Positions 1-5,176 of a stretch of DNA of 6,282 nt are shown in pieces. The stretch covers positions 1-6,282 of the forward strand of contig DAOKYT010000094.1 in NCBI GenBank assembly GCA_035326025.1, in the 5' to 3' direction. The stretch comes from Amarobacter sp035326025. Lineage in GTDB: Bacteria > Chloroflexota > Dehalococcoidia > Tepidiformales > Tepidiformaceae. Every line of letters begins with the position of its first letter. Positions within the stretch are counted from its first letter, which is position 1. Under the pieces are notes generated by a model. It worked only from the letters and a program-made list of their open reading frames with translations. It made no database searches and had not been told where the DNA came from. The translations under genes and the position numbers were made by a program.

Positions 1-55
1 CACGCGCGGTCCCGAGCTGGTGCGGGTGGTGGTGCACTCCGAAGGCGGCGCCTAG
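1..55 (+). CDS. C-terminal end of an unidentified protein (partial)
   Basis: Reading from base 2 gives TRGPELVRVVVHSEGGA followed by a TAG stop at 53-55. Codons are G/C-ending, as in the clear genes of the window, and the residue pattern (charged and valine-rich, as in a terminal beta strand) looks like real protein. The gene begins outside the window, so neither family nor function can be assigned. The stop is followed by non-coding sequence and then by a small open frame on the opposite strand that would converge with this gene. Confidence 0.5.
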   Translation, partial: TRGPELVRVVVHSEGGA

Positions 56-70
56 CCGGGGAAGCGGCTT

Positions 71-169
71 TCAGTAGTCGCCCGCGAGGTCGCGCCTGCC
101 CTGCTGGCTGGCCCGGGCGGAGGCGTCGCCGTTCCAGGTGCGTTCGGCGAGGTCGCGAATGGCAGCCAT
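71..169 (-). CDS. Possible 32-residue hypothetical protein, divergent from the Fic gene
   Basis: On the minus strand an ATG at 169-167 opens MAAIRDLAERTWNGDASARA... and runs 32 residues to a TGA at 73-71, ending RRDLAGDY. A perfect GGAGG Shine-Dalgarno (complement of 175-179) sits five bases before the ATG, a better ribosome site than most larger genes here have. Codon third positions are almost all G or C. The first part could form a charged amphipathic helix; there is no signal peptide, membrane segment or cysteine. It converges with the partial gene at the left edge and is divergent from the broken Fic gene, so the motif array at 207-348 could drive both. It does not contain the SxxxE(G/N) motif of class I Fic antitoxins, so an antitoxin role is not supported. 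It could also be the remnant 5' end of a longer lost gene. Function unknown. Confidence 0.45.
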   Translation of the reverse strand: MAAIRDLAERTWNGDASARASQQGRRDLAGDY

Positions 170-235
170 CGGGGCCTCCGGGTGAAGTGCCAGGGGTGTC
201 TGCGCGTTTCTCGTGTGGTGGAAGGGCGTGGCGCA

Positions 236-267
236 CTTTTCTCGTTTGACCGGCAGGACGAGAAAAG
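236..267. promoter_or_regulatory. Operator-like dyad A (10-bp perfect inverted repeat)
   Basis: CTTTTCTCGT at 236-245 and ACGAGAAAAG at 258-267 are perfect reverse complements separated by 12 bases. The gap contains TTGACC at 246-251, a 5-of-6 match to a sigma-70 -35 box, so a bound repressor would cover it. The best -10 at 17 bp spacing (AATGGT, 269-274) matches only 3 of 6, so the promoter itself is uncertain. Confidence 0.55.
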
Positions 268-320
268 GAATGGTGCATTCGCGTACACTTTTCTAGCACC
301 TCTGAACAACCGGCCCGGCG

Positions 321-348
321 TTTCTAGTTCTGGCCGCAAAACGAGAAA
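321..348. promoter_or_regulatory. Operator-like dyad B, abutting the Fic start codon
   Basis: TTTCTAGT at 321-328 and ACGAGAAA at 341-348 form an inverted repeat with one mismatch, separated by 12 bases exactly as in dyad A. Its right edge lies two bases before the ATG at 351, where a Shine-Dalgarno should be; only a weak GAG (343-345) is present. A protein bound here would overlap the translation start region, which favours repression or autoregulation. Confidence 0.5.
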
Positions 349-350
349 AC

Positions 351-1512
351 ATGGAGCCGAGCGACTTCCCCCGGCCATCGGGCCGCGTGATACTACGCAA
401 CTCACCGGCGACAGGTAACTCGTACTGGGCCTTTGTGCCGGCGCCACTTCCGCCAGACCCTGAGCGCGACGCCCTCGCGGCGAACGCGGCCCTCCTTGCC
501 GAGGCGAATCGCAAGCTGGGCCAGCTCGACGGCATCGGGCAATTCATCCGAACCCGGATCTGCTGATCCAGCCGTACATGCGGCGCGAGGCCGTGCTGAG
601 CTCGCGCATCGAGGGCTTGCACACCACGCACGCCGAACTGGTAACGCTCGAGGCGATGGGCGAGCTGGAAGCCATGTCCGGCACGCGAGATGTCCATAAC
701 TACGTGGTTGCCCTGGACTATGGCCTCAGGCATGTGCGTGAGGCCGCATCTCGCGGGGTCTGGTACTCGAGATGCACCGTAAGCTGATGGAGGGAGCCCG
801 GGACGAGTCCTTCTCCACCCCCGGCGAATTCCGGATTATCCAGAACCACACCGGGAACACGCGCGAGCATGCCGATGCGCGGTTCGTGCCGCCGCCGCCC
901 GGCGAGCTTCAGGATTGCCTGGCTGCATTGTTCCTGTACCTTGCCGCCGCGAAGCCCGATACTCCGGCGCTCGTCGAGGCTGCCTGGCTGCACTACCAGT
1001 TCGAGGCGATCCACCCGTTCCTCGATGGCAATGGCCGCGTTGGACGCGCATTGTTACCGCTGTTCCTGGCCTGGCGGCTCCAGCTGGCCCACCCGCTGCT
1101 CTACCTGAGCCCGTACTTCGAGCGCGACCGTGGCGAATACTACGACCGGCTCCACGCGGTGAGCACCCGCAGCGAATGGAGCGAATGACTTCGCTTCTTC
1201 CTTCGCGGTGTGGTCGAGCAAGCCGAGGAGGGGGTCATTCTCTCGCGACAGGTAACCGCCCTCGAGGTGGACTGGCACCGCAGGCTCGATGAGCGCCGCG
1301 CGCCGCGGAGCGCTCACCGGCTGGCGGAGCTGGTCCTGCAGTTCATGGCGCTTGACACGCGAATGGCGGAGCGCATGCTCGCGGTTTCGACACAGACGGC
1401 CTATAAGGCGGTGGCAACTCTGGTTGAAGCCGGGATCCTCGCGGAAATCACCGGCCGGCCGTGGGGCCGGATGTACCTTGCGCCGGAACTCAACGCGATC
1501 TTCAGCCAATGA
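351..1512 (+). pseudogene. Fic family protein (class II AMP-transferase type), disrupted by two frameshifts and one nonsense codon
   Basis: Fic proteins usually transfer AMP from ATP to a hydroxyl side chain of a target protein. The gene reads in pieces. Bases 351 to about 545 encode the Fic_N start (PSGR..., then YWAFVPAPLPPD). Bases about 546-742, in another frame, encode NPDLLIQPYMRREAVLSSRIEG; SSRIEG at 599-616 fits the inhibitory (S/T)xxxE(G/N) helix of class II Fic proteins. From about 745 a third frame carries LVLEMHRKLMEGARDE, then TPGEFR, and the intact catalytic motif HPFLDGNGRVGR at 1012-1047. An in-frame TGA at 1186-1188 falls where W is expected (WSE-W-LRFFLRGVVEQA). The same frame continues to 1512 with a winged-helix domain (MLAVSTQTAYKAVATLVEAG). 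One missing C near 546-550 and one near 743-747 would restore the frame. ATG 351 is chosen because a TGA lies in frame at 303-305 and no other start intervenes. The repaired product, about 386 residues, matches the usual length of such proteins. Confidence 0.9.
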
Positions 1513-1526
1513 GGCGGCCATACCGC

Positions 1527-1538
1527 TCACCCGGGTGA
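1527..1538. repeat. Perfect 12-bp palindrome TCACCCGGGTGA
   Basis: This is a gapless self-complementary 12-mer between the Fic stop codon and the terminator. With no loop it would not form a normal RNA hairpin, so a protein site or chance are both possible. No function is assigned. Confidence 0.3.
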
Positions 1539-1555
1539 ACCGATATGCACAACCT

Positions 1556-1585
1556 CCAATCCTCCGCGCGGGGATTGGGTTTTTT
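1556..1585 (+). terminator. Rho-independent terminator of the Fic gene
   Basis: CCAATCC at 1556-1562 pairs with GGATTGG at 1572-1578 around a 9-base loop in which one to two further pairs are possible. The stem is followed directly, after one G, by six T residues (1580-1585). It starts about 44 bases after the Fic stop and points along the + strand. A second CCAATCC at 1597-1603 could pair with the same GGATTGG, giving an alternative hairpin. The opposite-strand lepB gene ends at 1610; there is no T-run for that direction, so the terminator probably serves the Fic transcript mainly. Confidence 0.75.
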
Positions 1586-1609
1586 GGCCAGATCTTCCAA
1601 TCCATGGGC

Positions 1610-2563
1610 CTATGGCAGCGGCGCCAGCCGTGGCTCCTCGTTTGGCACGCGCCCGATCTTGCTCGCCGGCCACCAGCTCGCCATCGCCTTGCCGACGATC
1701 AGGTCCTCGCTCACGGGGCCGAACACCCGGCTATCGAGGCTGTTGTTCCGGTTGTCGCCCATCACGAAATACATGCCCGCCGGGATGGTCACTTCCGGCA
1801 GATCTCCCCGCCAGGGCTCCTTCACATAGGGCTCGATGAGCTCGCGCCCGTTGATATGCACCACGCCGCCGCGGATGCGGAGTCTATCGCCCGGCAGGCC
1901 AATGACGCGCTTGACGAGGTCGCGCTCCTGGCCGGGGACCGGGTGGTGGAGGATGACGATGTCGCCCCGTTCGGGCCCGTGGAAGATGTGGCGCTCGGCC
2001 GGGTCGCCCGGGTGCCACCCTGGCACCCAGCGCGCGATGGCCTGCAGGTCGACTTTCGAGTAGGCGAGCGAATTGACCAGCAGGAACTCGCCGTCTTCGA
2101 GGGTGGGGTCCATCGATTGGCCTTCGACGCGGTAATGCTGGATGCTGGCCCGGACGGCGAGAAAGACGAGGATCGCGAGCAGCGCGGTCTCGACGACCTC
2201 GCGGAGGAGCGCCTGGCGGGTGGCCGCGGTTCGCGGCGCGGCCGGGAGCGCGGCAGCTGGCGTGGGGGCTGGCAGCGCCGGGGCGCCGGGCTCAACCGGG
2301 AAAAAGGCGCCAGGCAGGGCCGATTCCGAGCGCCCCCGCGCGCCGTGCTGGGGTGCCCAGCGGCGCGAGTCGCGCACCAGCCAGGCCGTTGCCGGGTCGC
2401 CGCCATCGGTGTCCACGGGTCCGGGAACATCCTCCGCGAGCCAGATGCCCTCGGGGTCGGCCTGGTCGGCTGGCTCGCCGGGCGTGGCGAAGAGCGGACC
2501 ATGGCGACGCTCACGGTGCCGTTGGGGTTCCGGCGGGGTGCTCATCGCCTGATTAGGCCACAT
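1610..2563 (-). CDS. lepB: Signal peptidase I, with a long Pro-rich N-terminal extension
   Basis: Type I signal peptidase (peptidase family S26), which removes signal peptides from exported pre-proteins at the outer face of the cytoplasmic membrane. The 317-residue product has a Pro/Ala/Arg-rich, probably cytoplasmic extension (residues 1-115), one membrane anchor (about 119-141, LLREVVETALLAILVFLAV) and then the catalytic domain. The nucleophile is Ser150 in GQSMDPTL and the general base is Lys218 in DLVKRVIGLPGD. The C-terminal conserved box GDNRNNSLDSRVFGPV covers 269-284. All signature residues are present, so it should be active. The start is uncertain: ATG at 2563 and ATG at 2545 (MSTPPEPQ) are both possible and neither has a strong Shine-Dalgarno. 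The MFS gene lies 199 bases upstream on the same strand; the gap argues for separate transcription. It converges with the Fic pseudogene. Confidence 0.95.
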   Translation of the reverse strand: MWPNQAMSTPPEPQRHRERRHGPLFATPGEPADQADPEGIWLAEDVPGPVDTDGGDPATAWLVRDSRRWAPQHGARGRSESALPGAFFPVEPGAPALPAPTPAAALPAAPRTAATRQALLREVVETALLAILVFLAVRASIQHYRVEGQSMDPTLEDGEFLLVNSLAYSKVDLQAIARWVPGWHPGDPAERHIFHGPERGDIVILHHPVPGQERDLVKRVIGLPGDRLRIRGGVVHINGRELIEPYVKEPWRGDLPEVTIPAGMYFVMGDNRNNSLDSRVFGPVSEDLIVGKAMASWWPASKIGRVPNEEPRLAPLP

Positions 2564-2762
2564 GGGTGGGGCTGCGGCCAGTGATGGTTGAGAGTTGGTT
2601 ACGGGGCAGCATTACGTTCAAGATCGGCTGCCACCTTGCCGGCCAACACATCACCCCTCATGGGGCCCCTGGTTGGAGCTTGGTACGCGGCGCTCCCGGA
2701 AGGCTGCCACCCGTTCGCGGGCATCGGGGTGGTGGCCGCCGATCGCCGTTTTGGCGGGGCCG

Positions 2763-4088
2763 TCATCGAGCGCGTGCGCCGGCTCTCGCGCGGCGCTCTG
2801 TCATGTGGGCGCGCGCGTGCCGGTCGGTGGCAACGGCATCGCTCCGGCCGAAGAGCTGCAACAGCACCACCAGCGATACGACGACAACGCCCATGACCAC
2901 CATCGTCTGCTGGATGCCGATGTGGTCGGCCAGGATGCCGATGGGAAGGGCCGCCAGGCCGAACATGCTCCAGCTCAGCATCGAGATCGACTGGACCCGG
3001 CCGTGATAGGCGGCGTCGGTGCTCGACATGGTGAGCGAGTTGTTGATCCCCTGGAAGCCGCCCGCGAGGGCTCCGACCGAGACCATCGCGGCCAGGCCGA
3101 GGGCGAAGTTCGGCGCGATGCCGAGGCCCACGAGTGAGAGCCCGAAGGCGACGGCGAGCAGCGGCTGCGCCACCCACGCCTTGCTGTTGTTCGCGTAGGT
3201 CGCGACGAGCATCGTGGCCACCACGGCGCCGACCGCGCCAGCCGATTGCAACATGCCCAGGCCGCCCGAGCCGACGCCGTACACGTCTTTCGCCACCGAA
3301 GGCAGGAACGACTGGTAGGGGAACCCGATGGTGATGACCGCGAACGAGGTGAGGATGAGCAGCAAGATCGAGGGCCGTTTTGCCACGTAGCGCACACCGT
3401 CGGCGAGGTCGGCCAGCGGCGAGGCTGGCGTTTCGCGCGGGCCGGGGTTGCCGGGCGGGAGCCGGAGCAGCGTGAACATGGCGATGAAGAACCCGGCGGT
3501 AGTCATGATGTAGACGCCGGCCGTGCCGATGAAGGCAACCGCGATGAAGGCGCCGGCGAGCGACGGGCCGATGACGCGGGTGCTGTTCATGCTCAGCTGC
3601 TGGAGGACGACCGCGTTGCCGATCGAGTCGCGTCCGACGAGGTCGCCGATGAATGCCTGGCGGGCCGGCCCGACGAAGGCGAACCCACTGCCCTGGACCA
3701 CGCCGGCGACGATGAGCATCCAGTATTCGAGCTGGCCGAGCCCGATCATCACGGCGACCCAGGCGGAGTTCAGGGCGATGATGCCCTGGCAGACAAAGAG
3801 GAGGTTGCGCTTCGGGAGCCGGTCGGCGAGCACGCCTCCCCAGAGGCCGAGGAGGAGCTGGGGGACACCGAAGGCGAGCATCACGGCGCCGAGGGCGCTG
3901 TTCTTGCCGGTCAGGTCGTAGGCGAGGTAACCGCGGGCGACTACCTGCATCTGCATGCCCAGGAACGAAAAGAGCGTCCCGATCCAGAGCAGACGGAACT
4001 GACTGTTTTCCAGCGCGTAGAACGTTCGACGGAACCAGCCGGCCAAAGCCCTTACCCTCACGTTAGGGTTGTCGTTGGAGACTAACAC
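2763..4088 (-). CDS. MFS transporter, MFS_3/EntS-like exporter
   Basis: Major facilitator superfamily exporter of the MFS_3 (enterobactin exporter-like) group, likely a proton-driven efflux pump of the cytoplasmic membrane. The 441-residue product has about 12 hydrophobic segments in two halves joined by a polar loop around 211-238. The N-half signature FRLLWIGTLFSFLGMQMQVVARGYLAYDLTG (31-61) and motif A (GGVLADRLPKRN, 84-95) are clear. The C-half has GRVQSISMLSW (363-373) and GILADHIG (384-391), typical of this group. The substrate cannot be predicted. The tail (415-441) is polar and Arg-rich. The longest open frame begins with GTG at 4088-4086 without a Shine-Dalgarno. A TTG at 4046 (residue 15), preceded by GTAAGGGC, is a plausible true start because the conserved region begins at about residue 18. 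A near-palindromic operator candidate (4054-4069) would then lie just upstream, suggesting repression by a local or distant regulator; none is in the window. Confidence 0.9.
   Translation of the reverse strand: MLVSNDNPNVRVRALAGWFRRTFYALENSQFRLLWIGTLFSFLGMQMQVVARGYLAYDLTGKNSALGAVMLAFGVPQLLLGLWGGVLADRLPKRNLLFVCQGIIALNSAWVAVMIGLGQLEYWMLIVAGVVQGSGFAFVGPARQAFIGDLVGRDSIGNAVVLQQLSMNSTRVIGPSLAGAFIAVAFIGTAGVYIMTTAGFFIAMFTLLRLPPGNPGPRETPASPLADLADGVRYVAKRPSILLLILTSFAVITIGFPYQSFLPSVAKDVYGVGSGGLGMLQSAGAVGAVVATMLVATYANNSKAWVAQPLLAVAFGLSLVGLGIAPNFALGLAAMVSVGALAGGFQGINNSLTMSSTDAAYHGRVQSISMLSWSMFGLAALPIGILADHIGIQQTMVVMGVVVVSLVVLLQLFGRSDAVATDRHARAHMTERRARAGARAR
4054..4069. promoter_or_regulatory. Operator-like near-palindrome at the 5' end of the MFS gene
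   Basis: ACCCTCACGTTAGGGT is a 16-bp dyad in which seven of eight pairs match, around a central ACGT. Sites of this kind are common for TetR- and MerR-type regulators of efflux genes (family knowledge). It overlaps codons 7-12 of the longest MFS frame, or ends eight bases before the alternative TTG start at 4046. The regulator is unknown. Confidence 0.4.
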
Positions 4089-4091
4089 AGC

Positions 4092-4113
4092 GGCCAGACC
4101 AGAGATACTGGCC
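4092..4113. promoter_or_regulatory. Inverted repeat just upstream of the MFS gene
   Basis: GGCCAG at 4092-4097 and CTGGCC at 4108-4113 are perfect inverted arms 10 bases apart, three bases upstream of the GTG at 4088. It could be a leader hairpin or a regulator site. G/C-rich short dyads arise readily by chance here, so this is tentative. Confidence 0.25.
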
Positions 4114-4156
4114 CGCGGGGGTCAACAATCCGGGCCGTCCGGCCCCCTCGCCGGCG

Positions 4157-4168
4157 CCACTGCAGTGG
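4157..4168. repeat. Perfect 12-bp palindrome CCACTGCAGTGG in the divergent intergenic region
   Basis: This gapless self-complementary 12-mer lies between the divergent MFS gene and the secreted-protein gene at 4326. The location suits a shared regulator site. The same region also holds small dyads at 4132-4145 (GGGCC, 4-base gap, GGCCC) and 4193-4205 (CCCGA, TTT, TCGGG). No convincing -35/-10 pair was found for either gene. Confidence 0.3.
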
Positions 4169-4325
4169 GCTGCAAAGGCGGTGCGGGTTTTCCCCGATTT
4201 TCGGGCCGAAGGCGCCCCAGGGGCCCTCCACGGCCCGGGTTCAGCAGGGCCGAATTCGTTTACGCCGTGTTGCATTTCTGTATTCAGGGGCGTTACAACG
4301 GTGGCAACATTCCGTGTGAGGGGGC

Positions 4326-5003
4326 ATGATCGCGCGGATGACAGGCAGAGCGCCCTTGCTGCTGGCCGCCTTGCTGTTCGGCGCCGGTGTGACCGGTCTG
4401 GCCATCACCACCGCCGAGCGTGCCGATTGGGGGCCGTTCCATCCCCGGAGCCAGGCGCCCGAGGCCCGCGTGGTCGTCGTCGATGTGCGGCCGGAGATCA
4501 CGCCACCGCCCCTGCCCGAGCTGTTCACCAGCTCCCCGGCGGATGTCCCGGCCGAGACCGCCGCCCAGGTGCAGGCGCCTGCCTCGGAACCGGCAGCGCC
4601 GGAACCCACGCCCACGCCGGTCCCACCGCTGCGCGTCTACGGGATCGCTTCGGACGATGCGGGGGTCTCGGCGGCCGGCACCACGGCCACGCCCCCGCCG
4701 CCCATCCGCATCATCAACATCGCGGCCGACGAAGCGCCGCAGCCAACCCCGGAGGCAAGCGCCTCGCCCGGGGCAACCCCGGACGAACAGGCCGAACAGC
4801 AGCCGCAGACACAATGTCCCGGCGTGGACTGTGGTGGCGGCGATCCCCCGGGTGGCGAGGAATCCGCGCCGCCCACGCTCATGGCCGGCAACAGCGGCCG
4901 CGAGATCCCGGGCAATGCCCACGGCCTCGAACGCCGTGCCGAGGCTGGCGGCGCCCCGGCGGCAAACGCCTCTTCCGCTGGCCGCGGCAGGGCCGGCCGC
5001 TGA
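4326..5003 (+). CDS. Membrane-anchored or secreted Pro/Ala-rich protein of unknown function
   Basis: The 225-residue product starts at ATG 4326 with a strong Shine-Dalgarno (GAGGGG from 4318, about four bases before the ATG). Residues 9-29 (APLLLAALLFGAGVTGLAITT) are one hydrophobic segment after Arg4 and Arg8, so it is an uncleaved anchor or a signal peptide; the rest would be outside the membrane. The exterior part is low-complexity, rich in Pro, Ala, Glu and Thr. Embedded in it are short beta-like repeats: PLRVYGIASDDAG (101-113) and PIRIINIAADEAP (126-138), with a weaker relative ARVVVVDVRPE (47-57), each next to a Pro run. The only two cysteines (164 and 169, CPGVDC) lie before a Gly/Asp/Glu stretch and could form a disulfide or bind metal; both are inference. 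The tail is Gly/Arg/Ala-rich. No known family is recognised. It is divergent from the MFS gene and 173 bases before the hydratase gene, probably transcribed separately. Confidence 0.75.
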   Translation: MIARMTGRAPLLLAALLFGAGVTGLAITTAERADWGPFHPRSQAPEARVVVVDVRPEITPPPLPELFTSSPADVPAETAAQVQAPASEPAAPEPTPTPVPPLRVYGIASDDAGVSAAGTTATPPPPIRIINIAADEAPQPTPEASASPGATPDEQAEQQPQTQCPGVDCGGGDPPGGEESAPPTLMAGNSGREIPGNAHGLERRAEAGGAPAANASSAGRGRAGR

Positions 5004-5125
5004 CGCGTACCGGGCCGCCTGCAACCGGGAAGACGGCCGGGGAGTAGTATCCGCGGCCGACAAGCTCTCGCGAGCGCTCGTCCCTCATCTCTTGTGCCTC
5101 AATCTGCTACCCTTCTGGGCGCAGA

Positions 5126-5140
5126 CCGAACCGCGTTCGG
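5126..5140. promoter_or_regulatory. Dyad CCGAAC-CGC-GTTCGG upstream of the MaoC gene
   Basis: Perfect 6-bp inverted arms with a 3-base centre lie 36 bases before the hydratase ATG, where a regulator site or 5'-UTR hairpin would be placed. No clear -35/-10 pair is visible in 5004-5176. An 8-bp palindrome CTCGCGAG also occurs at about 5066-5073. Confidence 0.3.
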
Positions 5141-5165
5141 AACTCTATCCAAAACACGCATCCCC

Positions 5166-5171
5166 AGGAGG
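5166..5171 (+). promoter_or_regulatory. Consensus Shine-Dalgarno of the MaoC gene
   Basis: AGGAGG, five bases before ATG 5177, is the best ribosome site in the window and fixes the start of the hydratase. Confidence 0.85.
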
Positions 5172-5176
5172 CATTC

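Larger units (their letters stand above)
207..348. promoter_or_regulatory. Six-copy TTTCT(C/A)G motif array upstream of the Fic gene
   Basis: Six copies of TTTCT(C/A)G lie in this otherwise non-coding stretch. Four are in + orientation, starting at 207, 238, 290 and 321. Two are inverted (ACGAGAAA) at 258-265 and 341-348. Forward copies are spaced 31, 52 and 31 bp, and each inverted copy starts 20 bp after the forward copy it pairs with. The block 207-265 is thus repeated with an 83-bp offset at 290-348, although the sequence between motifs is only about half identical. This is the layout expected for repeated binding sites of one dimeric regulator on one face of the helix. The regulator is unknown; the winged-helix C-terminus of the Fic protein itself is a candidate (inference). 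Confidence 0.6.

Noticed and set aside
71..169. The small minus-strand frame as the antitoxin of the Fic protein
   Set aside because: It has no SxxxE(G/N) inhibitory motif, and the Fic protein carries its own (599-616), so no separate antitoxin is expected.
207..348. The regularly spaced TTTCTCG motifs as a CRISPR array
   Set aside because: Units are only 7-10 bp, in mixed orientation and without uniform spacers; the geometry fits regulator sites instead.
52..447. Minus-strand open frame of 131 residues over the region upstream of fic
   Set aside because: It is Arg/Ser/Pro-rich without motif or ribosome site, it crosses the motif array and the Fic start, and the better-supported small frame at 71-169 uses a different phase.
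1289..2584. Long + strand open frame (431 residues) running across lepB
   Set aside because: It is the antisense shadow of signal peptidase I, whose catalytic motifs are complete on the other strand; its start also overlaps the Fic winged-helix frame.
2564..2762. Possible extra gene or terminator between the MFS and lepB genes
   Set aside because: No frame there has a ribosome site or protein-like composition; the only hairpin (CGCC-GTTTT-GGCG, about 2748-2758) is four pairs with no T-run in the MFS direction.
3246..4085. Long + strand open frame rich in Glu/Asp/Gly opposite the MFS gene
   Set aside because: Composition is that of a high-GC antisense frame; the minus-strand MFS protein has 12 membrane segments and family motifs.
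4102..4125. TTGACC (complement of 4120-4125) and TATCTC (complement of 4102-4107) as an MFS promoter
   Set aside because: The two boxes are only 12 bp apart, too close for a sigma-70 promoter.
4270..4299. TTGCAT and TACAAC as a promoter of the 4326 gene
   Set aside because: The -35 match is poor and the -10 matches only 4 of 6 with an 18-bp spacer; not distinguishable from chance.
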